Assembly (NCBI GenBank): GCA_965197005.1
Contig: OZ239982.1
Span: forward strand, 62,001-126,000
From: G965197005 sp965197005
Lineage (GTDB): Bacteria; Pseudomonadota; Gammaproteobacteria; Pseudomonadales; Oceanobacteraceae
Direction: 5' to 3'
DNA length: 64,000 nt
In this document: one piece after another, positions 16,536-25,718 of the stretch
How the letters are laid out: each line of letters starts with the position of its first letter
How positions within the stretch are numbered: the first letter of the stretch is position 1
Notes under the pieces: generated by a model
What the model was told of the DNA's origin: nothing
Database searches by the model: none
What the model saw: only the letters and a program-made list of their open reading frames with translations
Translations under genes and position numbers: made by a program

Positions 16536-16858
16536 GAGTCTCTCCAAATAAGGGCAAGGTAATAAAAAATATAACTCAGATATAGCAAATTACTTGCCAG
16601 TTTTAATTAGCCTTGTAGCAACTTAATGTATGCCTTATTGAGGACATAATAGAGGGCATAAAAAGATGCTTGAAATTGCCGTTATCTGGGCAACTAATTA
16701 CCGTTTTAATAAAAAAGAACTTAGGCGGCTAAAAGCATGTATTGTGAATAAATGTTTACTAAAAAAACAAAAAAACAAACAGCTCGTTACCAAATTGCCA
16801 CGGAGTTTTTTAATAACGCAATCAATAATAAGAAAGTATTAATTAAAGGAGCTTTGTT
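16536..16858. other. Divergent intergenic region with a small inverted repeat
   Basis: This AT-rich region of about 320 bp separates divergent genes and must hold both promoters, but I see no convincing -35/-10 pair. TATGCC (16629-16634) and GGCATA (16655-16660) form an inverted repeat. GAGGACATAA (16640) and GAGGGCATAA (16652) are near-identical direct repeats inside it. This could be an operator; evidence is slight. An AAAGGAGC ribosome site lies just before the rightward gene. Confidence 0.4.
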
Positions 16859-17332
16859 ATGTCCAAATCTGTGCCCCATCGCCTTGGGCAGGTGTTATTG
16901 TCTCAAGGGAGAATAAACCAAGCTCAATTAGAAGCAGCTTTAGTGTTGCAGCAAAGCTCGCATCAGCCTCTTGGTGAGGCGTTAATGACATTGGGTTATT
17001 TAACGCAAGCAGAGCTTAAAGGGGCTCTGAAAAAACAAGTGAGTTTGCGTACCACCGCCTTTTATTTGGCAGCAGCTCTTACGCCTTTAAGTATGAATTC
17101 TGTGGCAGAAGATGTGCGTTATCAAGATGAGCATAAAACCTATATTACCCAGTATTATCAACATCTAACAGATAAAACCAGTAAGCAAGAGTGGTTAACA
17201 ACGGCCGCTAAAGCTGTGTGGAATTTGTATCAAAATACCGCTAGTCAACAAACAGAAAGCAGTTTAACTTACAGTATTAGCCACAATCCTGAGGTTGATA
17301 GTTATCAAATCGAATTAAATTATCGCTATTAA
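16859..17332 (+). CDS. Small protein with MshEN-like N-terminal module
   Basis: A 157-residue protein. Residues 7-60 (RLGQVLLSQGRINQAQLEAA, then PLGEALMTLGYLTQAELKGALKKQ) match the two-helix LGQ...LG repeat of the GspE/MshE N-terminal module, which in some proteins binds cyclic di-GMP. No ATPase domain follows. Instead there is a hydrophobic stretch (about 66-80, TAFYLAAALTPLSMNSVAE), then a helical part and a C-terminal beta segment ending ELNYRY. It has a strong AAAGGAG site. Its stop overlaps the convergent yqiA-like stop by 4 bp. The function is unknown. Confidence 0.65.
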   Translation: MSKSVPHRLGQVLLSQGRINQAQLEAALVLQQSSHQPLGEALMTLGYLTQAELKGALKKQVSLRTTAFYLAAALTPLSMNSVAEDVRYQDEHKTYITQYYQHLTDKTSKQEWLTTAAKAVWNLYQNTASQQTESSLTYSISHNPEVDSYQIELNYRY

Positions 17333-17937
17333 TCTGTATTGCTGGCAATAAATTGCATGATTGCAGGCAGTTTGCTGACAAAGTTGTCAAAGGCGTGGCT
17401 GCCACCTTGTTCTATTTCTAATTCGCAGGCTTGATAAAAATTGGCCGCCTGACGGTAATCTAAGGTTTCATCTGCAGTTTGTAGCATGACCAGATACTGC
17501 TTTGGATTTTTGAGGCTAAGGGTGTCAATGCGTTTTAGTTGCTCGATATGCTCTTGTTTTACCTCTACTTTTTGTCCATTGTGATAGTGAGTTTGTATGC
17601 CTATGTGCTGGTTTAGCAGCAGGTAAGGTTTGACTGCTGGGTTAATCAAAACGGCTTTGGCATGGTATTTCTCTGCTAAAAAAGTTGCATAATAACCACC
17701 TAATGAGCTGCCGATAATAACGAGCTTTGGGTATTGCTGTTTCAGTGTTTGTATTTGTCTTTCACATAAGGTGATTGCGGCTTTGGGCTCTATGGGTAAT
17801 GCTGGAATTTGTAGCTGTTTAAGTAGCCCATGTTGTTGACAAAACTGTTTGAACTCACAGGCTTTTTTTGATTTTGGGGAGCTTAAAAATCCATGTAAAT
17901 ATAAAAAACCAGTGTGTTCAAAATTTAAATTTTGCAT
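17329..17937 (-). CDS. yqiA: YqiA-like alpha/beta-fold esterase
   Basis: A 202-residue alpha/beta hydrolase of the YqiA/YcfP type. It has the N-terminal LYLHGFLSSPKSKKA, the nucleophile elbow GSSLGG (Ser near residue 76), an Asp in QTADETLDYRQA, and the catalytic His in GGSHAFDNF near the end. E. coli YqiA is a short-acyl esterase. It is transcribed alone, leftward, from the small gap shared with the chemoreceptor gene. Confidence 0.88.
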   Translation of the reverse strand: MQNLNFEHTGFLYLHGFLSSPKSKKACEFKQFCQQHGLLKQLQIPALPIEPKAAITLCERQIQTLKQQYPKLVIIGSSLGGYYATFLAEKYHAKAVLINPAVKPYLLLNQHIGIQTHYHNGQKVEVKQEHIEQLKRIDTLSLKNPKQYLVMLQTADETLDYRQAANFYQACELEIEQGGSHAFDNFVSKLPAIMQFIASNTD

Positions 17938-18022
17938 AAAGTTTAAAAATTCCTGTTAAAAAAATAATTATCTACTAGGCTTAGATTACTTTTTAGTGAA
18001 ATACATTGTGGGAGAAACAAAA

Positions 18023-20041
18023 GTGAAACTGTCTTTAAAATATAAATTAATCATTCCAATTGTTGCTGCGGTTGTGGTGTTGTCTATTATATCAAACTAT
18101 GTGATTATTGATATCGTAAAAAAGGAATATACCAGCACATCTTACGATAAGATGCGCAATATGTCAGCTAAATTAGCAAATGCAATGATTACTAAAATTG
18201 ATGATGGCATTACCTCTGCCATTACCCTTGCAAGTACGATGCAAACTTTATCTCAAGAAGGTATGCAAATCCCACGAGATGCATTGATGGATATTTTAGT
18301 TAGCATACAAAAATCCAATAAGTCCTTATATGGGGTTTGGGCAAATTGGTTGCCTAATAAATATGATGGTATGGACGGCTTATTTGAAAATGGCAAAAAA
18401 TATATGTCAGCAGGGCATTTTGCTCCGATGGCATTTCCGGGTAAAGATGGTACGGTTTCACGCATTACAACGACGGGACATAATAGCCAAGGTAAACAGG
18501 GTTTATGGTATAACACACCGTTAAAAGAAAATCGTATTTATTTAACCGATCCAACGGTATATACCATTAATGGTGCTGAAGTAACACTGATTACCATTGG
18601 TGTACCTGTATTGCGTCAAGGCAAGGTTATTGGTGTGGCTGGTGTGAACTTGCAGGTGGATTTTGTTAATGATTTGATTAAAAAATTAAAGCTGTATGAT
18701 AGCGGCTATGCTTTTTTATTCACTCAGAATTTTGAGATTTTTGCCCACCCAAATAAAGAGATATTAGGTAAAAACTTTAAAGATAAATTTGCTGATGTGT
18801 ATAAAAACTCTATGCAGCATAAAAGCTCTCAGCTTATTAGAGAAAGCCCAAATACCGGTAAGCGTTCTATTTATTCTTTTCAACCGCTAAAACTTAAAGC
18901 GGGAGATTATATTATGACTATGGGGGTGTTGGTGCCAGAAGAAGAGGTATTGGCATTTTTACCTACGATTGAACTGATAAGCAATATTTCTTTATTAATT
19001 GTCATTCTTGTTGTTTCTTTGATTGTGTATCTTATGGTGCGTTCAGTTTCACGCCAATTAGGTGGAGAACCTAGTGATGTGGTTAATATTGTAAATAAAA
19101 TAGCAGGCGGTGATTTTACTCAAAGCATTAAAATAGAAAAGGGCGATAAAAGCTCATTGGCTTTCTCTGTGAATAAAATGGCATCGGGTTTGCGTGAAAT
19201 GCTAAATGATTTATCCACCTCTGCAAATGTATTAAATGATACAGGTAATAATTTAACCAGTGCTTCACGTGACTTAACCAGTGGTACAACCAGACAGTCA
19301 GATAGTGCCTCACAAATTGCTGCGGCCTCGGTTGAAATGACGCAAACGGTACAAGAAATTGCCCGTAATTTAACGGAGATGGCAGAGTATTCTAAAAATA
19401 CGGCTAACGATGCAAACAGTGGGCAAAATATGGTTGATGCTTCCACAAAAAGTGTATTACAAATTAAAGAAACGGTGGACGAATCAGCTAAGTTGGTCAC
19501 TTCTTTAGATGAAAGCTCTGCACAAATTCGTGATATTGTAAATGTCATTAGTGAAATTGCCGAACAGACCAACTTATTGGCTTTAAATGCTGCCATTGAA
19601 GCGGCTCGTGCTGGCGAACATGGACGGGGTTTTGCGGTGGTTGCCGATGAAGTGCGAGGCTTGGCAGAGCGTACACAAAACGCCACTGTTGAGATTTCTG
19701 ATTTGGTAACAGGTACTCAAGGGGAAGTGCAAAAAGTAACTAACTCTATGGGACAGGTTACCGAAAACGTGGATCAGGGGGTGACTTACTCTGAGCAGGT
19801 AGGAGAGTCTTTAACCATTATTTTAAATGGCATTAATTCTTTACAAGAGATGGTAGATAGTGTCTCTAGTGCAACGACAGAAATGGCGGCCACCAGTAAA
19901 GAAATTGAGCAAAATATTAATAATGTTGCCAGTGTCTCTGAAGAGGTTAGTCAGGTTGCTGAAAATGTAGCAGGCAGTTCTAGTGAATTAAGCAATATGA
20001 GTAATTCAATTAAGCAATTGATTGATAAATTTAAAATTTAA
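18023..20041 (+). CDS. Methyl-accepting chemotaxis protein with Cache sensor
   Basis: A 672-residue chemoreceptor. It has a first membrane helix (about 8-30), a periplasmic double-Cache-like sensor (about 40-295, with GVWANWLPNKYDG and GVPVLRQGKVIGVAGVNLQVDF) and a second membrane helix (about 315-340). A HAMP domain and a long cytoplasmic signalling coil follow, with the conserved hairpin tip EIAEQTNLLALNAAIEAARA followed by GEHGRGFAVVADEVR. Three GTG codons could start it (17996, 18008, 18023). The last is preferred because GGAG lies 9 bases before it. No che genes are nearby, and there is no C-terminal CheR-docking pentapeptide. Confidence 0.93.
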   Translation: MKLSLKYKLIIPIVAAVVVLSIISNYVIIDIVKKEYTSTSYDKMRNMSAKLANAMITKIDDGITSAITLASTMQTLSQEGMQIPRDALMDILVSIQKSNKSLYGVWANWLPNKYDGMDGLFENGKKYMSAGHFAPMAFPGKDGTVSRITTTGHNSQGKQGLWYNTPLKENRIYLTDPTVYTINGAEVTLITIGVPVLRQGKVIGVAGVNLQVDFVNDLIKKLKLYDSGYAFLFTQNFEIFAHPNKEILGKNFKDKFADVYKNSMQHKSSQLIRESPNTGKRSIYSFQPLKLKAGDYIMTMGVLVPEEEVLAFLPTIELISNISLLIVILVVSLIVYLMVRSVSRQLGGEPSDVVNIVNKIAGGDFTQSIKIEKGDKSSLAFSVNKMASGLREMLNDLSTSANVLNDTGNNLTSASRDLTSGTTRQSDSASQIAAASVEMTQTVQEIARNLTEMAEYSKNTANDANSGQNMVDASTKSVLQIKETVDESAKLVTSLDESSAQIRDIVNVISEIAEQTNLLALNAAIEAARAGEHGRGFAVVADEVRGLAERTQNATVEISDLVTGTQGEVQKVTNSMGQVTENVDQGVTYSEQVGESLTIILNGINSLQEMVDSVSSATTEMAATSKEIEQNINNVASVSEEVSQVAENVAGSSSELSNMSNSIKQLIDKFKI

Positions 20042-20070
20042 TAAGTTATTTTGATTAAATCTCAAGCATA

Positions 20071-20096
20071 ACGCAGTCTAAGGACTGCGTTTTTTT
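20071..20096. terminator. Rho-independent terminator
   Basis: ACGCAGTC (20071-20078), loop TAAG, GACTGCGT (20083-20090), then seven T ending at 20096. It ends the chemoreceptor transcript and lies just before the convergent argA stop. Confidence 0.9.
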
Positions 20097-20102
20097 GTGC
20101 TG

Positions 20103-21410
20103 TTATTTTAGGTTTTTAAAAAGAATTTTAGAATTTCGGTTGTGATTATAGCTTTGTTGTTTTACAGGGGGTAAGTCCTCTAGTTTAGATTCATAAAAGC
20201 CTTGCTCAACAAACCAATGGGCGGTGCGTGTCGTTAATACAAATAGTTGAGTATAAGACTGGGCTAGTGCAATGTTTTGCATTTTGTTGAGTAAGGTTTG
20301 TCCTCGTTGTTGACCGTGATAGTCTTTGTGTACTGCAAAGCAGGCGAGCTCTGCTACTTGTCCATACGCATAAAGTGCTGCACAAGCGGTAAGCATACCG
20401 TCACGTTCCAATACATAAAAATGCTGAATATCATCTTCTAGGCGTGCTTGGGTGCGAGTAACCAATAGACCCTTATCTTGTAATGGTTTTAATAAGTTCG
20501 CAATGTCTGCAACATCTTCAATTTTTGCAGCACGCAACTGTTCATATTCTTGTTGCATAATTAAAGTACCAGAGCCCATTCGAGTGAACAATTCCTGTAG
20601 TAATGCTTGTTCATGGGAATAGCTAATAATATGGGCACGTTTAACCCCTGAGTTTACGGCTTTTAACGCAGCTTTGGCATGTTGTTGGCTGTTATTTGAA
20701 AGGCTACTAAGCTGTGCTTGTAGCTCTTTAGTGGTTACTTCTTGATAAGGTTGATGGTCAGGCTTTTTATATAAGCCTTGTTCTTGGCTGAATAAAATAA
20801 ACTTATCTGCCATTAAGGTAGTGGCAGCACACTGGGCAACATCTTCTACCGCAAGGTTAAATACCTCGCCAGAGGGCGCATAACCACAGCAAGATAGTAA
20901 GACAATATGGTGCATGTCTAAACAGTCTTTAATGGCATTGGCATCAATGCTTCGAACTTCGCCAGTATGTTGAAAATCTACCCCATCAATGACACCAAGC
21001 GGTTTGGCAGTGACAAAATTACCGCTTATTAATCTGAATTTTGCACCATGCAAAGAAGAATTAGGTAAACGCATAGAAAGACGTGCTTCGATATCAGTTT
21101 TAACCGTCCCAATGGCGGCTTTTACCGCTAATAAAGCAGCATCATCGGTAATTCTTAACCCTTGATGAAAATGGCTCTTTATCTGTAGTTTTTGTAATGC
21201 AAGGTCAATTTGTGGGCGTGCACCATGCACTAAGACCAAACGCACCCCTAAGCTACTTAATAATGCAATATCTTGGATTAGGTTATCAAAATTGTCATCT
21301 AAAAGGGCATCGCCTTCAAACATCAAGACAAAGGTTTTATTACGATGAGCATTGATGTAAGAGGTGGATTGACGAAACCAAGTAATGTTATCTACAAAGG
21401 TTGTACTCAC
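20103..21410 (-). CDS. argA: N-acetylglutamate synthase
   Basis: A 435-residue enzyme that acetylates glutamate, the first step of arginine synthesis. The N-terminal part is an amino-acid-kinase-like domain (YINAHRNKTFVLMFEGDALL, VLVHGARPQIDLAL, LISGNFV). The C-terminal part is a GNAT acetyltransferase (from about residue 290, with CFAVHKDYHGQQRGQTLL). The frame begins with TTG at 21422, but GTG 21410 aligns with the E. coli ArgA N-terminus (about 17 residues before YIN). The length is typical for the classical gammaproteobacterial form. It is inhibited by arginine in relatives. Confidence 0.93.
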   Translation of the reverse strand: MSTTFVDNITWFRQSTSYINAHRNKTFVLMFEGDALLDDNFDNLIQDIALLSSLGVRLVLVHGARPQIDLALQKLQIKSHFHQGLRITDDAALLAVKAAIGTVKTDIEARLSMRLPNSSLHGAKFRLISGNFVTAKPLGVIDGVDFQHTGEVRSIDANAIKDCLDMHHIVLLSCCGYAPSGEVFNLAVEDVAQCAATTLMADKFILFSQEQGLYKKPDHQPYQEVTTKELQAQLSSLSNNSQQHAKAALKAVNSGVKRAHIISYSHEQALLQELFTRMGSGTLIMQQEYEQLRAAKIEDVADIANLLKPLQDKGLLVTRTQARLEDDIQHFYVLERDGMLTACAALYAYGQVAELACFAVHKDYHGQQRGQTLLNKMQNIALAQSYTQLFVLTTRTAHWFVEQGFYESKLEDLPPVKQQSYNHNRNSKILFKNLK

Positions 21411-21542
21411 TATTTTTCTCAAAAGGTTGATGTTTATTTAATGCAAAGTTCGCAGAATAGTTTATGCTAATTATCAACATATAAGAAAGTTTAATTTACA
21501 TTAAATTTTATCTGGCTCGATTTTTAAACGGCATAATTTTTC

Positions 21543-22034
21543 ATGAGCATACCCGCAATTATAGATTTAGAAGCCTCAGGCTTTGGCAAAGGCAGTTACC
21601 CAATAGAAATTGCTTATGCGTTAGGCAATCAAGAGATTGTTAATTATCTTATTTGTCCACAACCAGATTGGCAACATTGGAGCGCTCAAGCACAAGAAAT
21701 TCATGGTATTAGCCAAGAGCAGCTATTGGCAGAAGGTCAAAGTGTGCGTGAAATTGCATTGATATTAAACCAAACTCTAAAGGGCATGACGCTGTATTCT
21801 GATGCGTGGGGCTTTGATAACGCATGGATAGCCAAGCTATTTGATGCCGCAGGGCTGGTGCCTAGGTTTCGCATTGAAACACTCAATCGTTTATTAACGC
21901 CCACACAAATGGAGCATTGGCATGAGGTTAAGCAGGGCTTATGGCAAGAGATGAATATGCAGCGTCATCGTGCGGCAAATGATGTCCGAGTATTGCAAGA
22001 AACCTATGTGCGTATAAAAGCCGCTTATACATAA
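21543..22034 (+). CDS. DEDDh-type 3'-5' exonuclease domain protein
   Basis: A 163-residue protein with the DnaQ/RNase T-like exonuclease motifs: the first motif IIDLEASG (Asp-x-Glu), the second YSDAWGFD (Asp), and the third HRAANDV with the general-base His and Asp. It is a stand-alone nuclease domain that probably acts on DNA or RNA ends; the substrate cannot be told. Homologues of this short form are often annotated as 3'-5' exoribonucleases. It is transcribed rightward, 63 bp before the antiporter gene. Confidence 0.82.
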   Translation: MSIPAIIDLEASGFGKGSYPIEIAYALGNQEIVNYLICPQPDWQHWSAQAQEIHGISQEQLLAEGQSVREIALILNQTLKGMTLYSDAWGFDNAWIAKLFDAAGLVPRFRIETLNRLLTPTQMEHWHEVKQGLWQEMNMQRHRAANDVRVLQETYVRIKAAYT

Positions 22035-22097
22035 AAAACTATTTCCCAATTTATAAAATATCCTATACTAGCGTCCTTTATTAATAGAGATATAGTT

Positions 22098-23960
22098 ATG
22101 ACCATTTTAAGTTTATTGGCATTAATTGCACTGATTGGAATTGCTTGCCAATGGATTGCTTGCCAATGGATTGCTTGGAAGCTCGACTTGCCTGCTATTT
22201 TATTCTTACTTATTTCAGGCTTATTGTTAGGCCCTGTAAGCGGTATGCTAGAGCCTGATGTGGTGTTCTCTGAAGTGTTATTTCCAATGATTTCATTAGC
22301 GGTTGCAGTTATTTTATTTGAAGGCAGCTTAACCCTTAAATACGATCAGTTAAAAGATATTGGTCCTGTGGTGCGTAATATGGTGACTGTAGGCGCATTA
22401 ATTAACGCCATTATTACTACCGTTGCGGCTCATTATTTAACAGGTTTAGATTGGGATTTGTCTGCGCTATTTGGTGCTATTATGGTGGTGACAGGGCCTA
22501 CGGTTATTGTGCCCCTATTACGCACGGTCAAACCCACTGAGCGTATTGCTCGTACCTTACGCTGGGAGGGCATTGTTATTGACCCTTTAGGCGCATTATT
22601 TGCGGTGGTGGTATTTGAATGGATTATTGCTCAGCAATCTGGTACGGCATTTTCACATGCACTTATGGCGTTTTTTATTACCATTGCTACAGGGTTAGTG
22701 ATAGGCGTGGCAGCAGGATATATTTTTGCACAAATGCTATACCGATATTGGATTCCTGAATATTTACATAACTTTTTTGCATTAGCGATGGTCAGTGGTG
22801 CATTTGCTTTTTCTAATGAACTGTCGCATGAGTCAGGCTTATTAGCCGTCACTGTTATGGGCATTATATTGGCAAACAGTAAAAAGATTAATATTAAAAA
22901 TATTCTTAACTTTAAAGAAGATTTAACCACGCTGTTGGTTTCTAGTTTATTTATTATTTTAGCGGCACGGGTAGATTTTGCTGCATTTGAGTTGTTAGGC
23001 TGGGGTGCTATCGGCATGCTGGTGGTGGTGCAGTTTATTAGCCGCCCAATTAAAGTATTTGTAAGTACCATAGGCTCGGTATTAACTTGGCAAGAACGCT
23101 TGGTGATCGCTTGGATTGGACCTAGGGGTATTGTGGCGGCGGCAGTGATTGCTTTATTTGTATTTGGCTTAGAGGCGAAAGGGTTTGCCCAAGCAGAGTT
23201 GCTTATTCCTTTGGCGTTTGCGGTGATTATGGGTACAGTGATTATTCAAAGTGCCAGTGCTCGTCCTTTGGCTCTTTGGCTTGGGGAGGCGGAGCTTAAA
23301 TCGAAAGGATTTTTAATTTTAGGTGCAAATCCAGTGGCGCGTGCATTAGGCAAAGCATTAGTGAGTGCAGATTATCGTGTGCTATTGGCAGATAATAACT
23401 GGGCGAATATTTCTGCTGCTCGTTTAGAAAATCTCAACACGTATTATGGTAGCTTATTATCTAATCATGCTGACTCTAACCTAGATTTAATTGGTTTAGG
23501 TGGATTTTTAGGCTTGTCGCAACATGACGAGCGCAACCAACTGGCCTCAGTTAAATATGCACAAGAATTTGCCAGTGATGCTGTTTATTGTTTGCCAGAA
23601 AGAGAAGATAAAACCAATAACCGCAATCAACACAGCCTTGCTACGGCAAAACATGCTCGAAGTTTATTTACTAAAGAGGTCAGTTATGCACGCCTTGCCA
23701 GTTTGCTTGCTAAAGGCGGACAGATTAAAAGCACCAATATGACGGCCGAATTTGGTTTTTTAGATTGGGTGGCACATGACAATAATAGTCTTAATATTCC
23801 GCTATTTGCCCTTGATGATAAGGGCAATCTTACATGGTTTGCCGAAGGACCTAAGGTGATTTTAAAAGCAGGCTGGAAGTTATTTAGCCTAGAGCCCGCT
23901 GATGAAAAAACCGAAGCGGCTAATAAACTGGCGGCACGAGAAGCAAAAAGCACAAAATAA
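22098..23960 (+). CDS. CPA1-family Na+/H+ antiporter with C-terminal NAD-binding-like domain
   Basis: A 620-residue protein. About twelve membrane helices form the CPA1/NhaP exchanger (residues ~1-405), with ILFEGSLTLKYDQLKD, VVTGPTVIVPLL, the ion-binding GIVIDPLGALFAVV and GPRGIVAAAV. A C-terminal cytoplasmic TrkA-N-like domain follows, from about residue 410 (GFLILGANPVARALGKALV). It exports sodium or potassium against protons. Residues 14-25 hold an extra repeat (IACQWIACQWIAW) from a 15-bp DNA duplication. This would lengthen the first helix by five residues. Confidence 0.88.
   Translation: MTILSLLALIALIGIACQWIACQWIAWKLDLPAILFLLISGLLLGPVSGMLEPDVVFSEVLFPMISLAVAVILFEGSLTLKYDQLKDIGPVVRNMVTVGALINAIITTVAAHYLTGLDWDLSALFGAIMVVTGPTVIVPLLRTVKPTERIARTLRWEGIVIDPLGALFAVVVFEWIIAQQSGTAFSHALMAFFITIATGLVIGVAAGYIFAQMLYRYWIPEYLHNFFALAMVSGAFAFSNELSHESGLLAVTVMGIILANSKKINIKNILNFKEDLTTLLVSSLFIILAARVDFAAFELLGWGAIGMLVVVQFISRPIKVFVSTIGSVLTWQERLVIAWIGPRGIVAAAVIALFVFGLEAKGFAQAELLIPLAFAVIMGTVIIQSASARPLALWLGEAELKSKGFLILGANPVARALGKALVSADYRVLLADNNWANISAARLENLNTYYGSLLSNHADSNLDLIGLGGFLGLSQHDERNQLASVKYAQEFASDAVYCLPEREDKTNNRNQHSLATAKHARSLFTKEVSYARLASLLAKGGQIKSTNMTAEFGFLDWVAHDNNSLNIPLFALDDKGNLTWFAEGPKVILKAGWKLFSLEPADEKTEAANKLAAREAKSTK
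22141..22179. repeat. 15-bp tandem duplication in the antiporter gene
   Basis: ATTGCTTGCCAATGG occurs at 22141-22155 and 22156-22170, followed by a partial third copy (ATTGCTTGG, 22171-22179). It keeps the frame and encodes IACQW twice inside the first membrane helix. Confidence 0.9.
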
Positions 23961-24342
23961 GCGCAGTCTGTTAGCATTATTTAAAAGCCATAATACAAGC
24001 GGCAATAAGCGTGATAGTAAAAGCGGTGATGCAAGTCTCTTTTTGTGGCATGTACAAATATGCTATAGAGTTTACAAACATGGCAGGCAAGTGTTTGATT
24101 GTTTAATAAAAATAAAATTAATTTAGAATGGGTTTTGATATTTTTAGCTAGATAAAATGCAATAATTCATTTATAGACGAAAGCCGCCAAAAAAATTTTT
24201 TTACTTATTTTTACTTATTTATTGTTATTTATGTAACATTTGCTTACACTTTGTCTGATAGCGGTTGCATTTAATATAAATATAAATTATAAATAACCGT
24301 GCGTTAATCAAAAAAATAATTAAACTTAACGAAGATAATAAC
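23961..24342. other. AT-rich intergenic region with the fadL promoter
   Basis: About 380 bp with no supported gene. The first half has a short open frame (to 24126) with no ribosome site or family resemblance. The second half is very AT-rich, with repeated ACTTATTTTT blocks around 24210-24230. TTGCAT (24265-24270), a 17-bp spacer and TATAAA (24288-24293) make a plausible promoter for the downstream porin-lipase pair. No clear terminator for the antiporter gene was found. Confidence 0.5.
24265..24293 (+). promoter_or_regulatory. Likely promoter of the FadL-VolA-like operon
   Basis: TTGCAT-17 bp-TATAAA, about 50 bp upstream of the FadL-type ATG. Confidence 0.45.
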
Positions 24343-25707
24343 ATGAAAAAAATAACTAAAATTATTGGTGCAGGATTGTTTTCCCTGTCTTTATTACAAG
24401 CAACATCTGTTCAGGCTTCAGGGCTTAAAGTTAATATTGTTAGCAGTAGTGCTATGGGTACGGCAAATGCTGGTCGTGGTGCGTTATTAGAAGATGCCAC
24501 TGTTGCTTATTATAACCCCTCTGCGATGGCGATGTTTAAACAGCCACAATTTAGTGGTGGTCTGTTTTATGCCAATTTAGATGCTAAATTGAGTAATCTT
24601 AAAGCGACCGATGCCAATGGTGATGCGATTGTCCCTGGTGTGGGTAACTTTGATGACGGCGGCGATTTTATGCCAGAAGGCTTGGCCCCATTTTTGTATT
24701 ATCTGCATCCCGTATTTGATGATATCAGCGTTGGTTTGGCTTTGTTTCCTGCCTTTTCAACAGAAAGCCGCTATAGCGACAAAGCAGCTTTGGGCGAATT
24801 TGCCACTGCCACTAAATTACAGGTGGTGGATATTCAACCTTCTATTGCCATCAAGTTAAGTGATCGTTTTTCTTTGGGGGCTGGGGTTGATTTTTTAATT
24901 GCCGAAGGGGAGTTAAGTCAACAGGCGCAAGCCAAAGCAGGCGATGGTTTTAAAGCTCGAGTATCCGTAACTGGTAAGGGTAAAACCATAGGCTATAACT
25001 TATCCGCTTTTTGGAAACCAACAGACTCTACTGCCATGGGCTTATTATGGCGTTCTGCAAGCGATGTGGTTTTACACGGCGATGGCGAATTTATTACCCG
25101 TGCCAGCGATGGTAAATGGGAGTTGCAGGGTAAAGAGCCTGGTGGTCAAGTACCGCTTAATCTACCGATGTCTTTAGACTTTTCTTTGGATCAAAAATTA
25201 ACCAATCGTTTGAGTGCTCAGCTGGGTGTGCTCTGGATGCAGTGGTCGGTTTTTAAACGATTGGACGTGATTGGCCAACCTGGTGGCGGCATTATCAGCA
25301 GCAAGTCTAATTTGGGCGCACAGGCATTAAAAGAAGGCTTGATTGCTCGTGTGCCTACCGAATGGCTAGATACCTTTACGGTAAGTTTGGGTACAACCTA
25401 TCAAATAAGTGAGAATTTTAAATTACGCTCTGGCTTTATGTTTGACCAAGATACGGGCGAAAAAGGCAAGCCTGCCATTGCCCGTGTACCAGGTAATGAC
25501 CAGTACTGGATAACAGCAGGTATGGGATATACCTTTGGCGATAGTCTGAGCATGGATTTTGGTGGTGCTTATGTACTGCCAGTTAAAGCCAAGGTATACG
25601 AAACCGATAACGATTTATCAGGCAATCCTAAAACCAGTGCAAGCGTCAGTGCAGATTCTGAAATCAATGTATTTGTCGCTTCAGCTCAATTAAATTATAA
25701 ATTCTAA
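24343..25707 (+). CDS. fadL: FadL/OmpP1-family outer-membrane fatty-acid transporter
   Basis: A 454-residue outer-membrane barrel. The signal peptide ends at about residue 25 (SVQA-SG). The mature N-terminus GLKVNIVSSSAMGTANAGRG followed by ATVAYYNPSAM is the FadL plug/hatch signature. The protein ends in an aromatic strand (ASAQLNYKF) with C-terminal Phe. FadL proteins take up long-chain fatty acids and other hydrophobic compounds. It is directly followed, after 11 bp, by a VolA-like surface lipoprotein, as in Vibrio cholerae, where the lipase supplies fatty acids to FadL. The symbol denotes the family rather than proven substrate. Confidence 0.88.
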   Translation: MKKITKIIGAGLFSLSLLQATSVQASGLKVNIVSSSAMGTANAGRGALLEDATVAYYNPSAMAMFKQPQFSGGLFYANLDAKLSNLKATDANGDAIVPGVGNFDDGGDFMPEGLAPFLYYLHPVFDDISVGLALFPAFSTESRYSDKAALGEFATATKLQVVDIQPSIAIKLSDRFSLGAGVDFLIAEGELSQQAQAKAGDGFKARVSVTGKGKTIGYNLSAFWKPTDSTAMGLLWRSASDVVLHGDGEFITRASDGKWELQGKEPGGQVPLNLPMSLDFSLDQKLTNRLSAQLGVLWMQWSVFKRLDVIGQPGGGIISSKSNLGAQALKEGLIARVPTEWLDTFTVSLGTTYQISENFKLRSGFMFDQDTGEKGKPAIARVPGNDQYWITAGMGYTFGDSLSMDFGGAYVLPVKAKVYETDNDLSGNPKTSASVSADSEINVFVASAQLNYKF

Positions 25708-25718
25708 AGGGGAATACT

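Noticed and set aside
23902..24126. 74-codon plus-strand frame after the antiporter
   Set aside because: It overlaps the antiporter end, has no ribosome site, no family resemblance and skewed composition.
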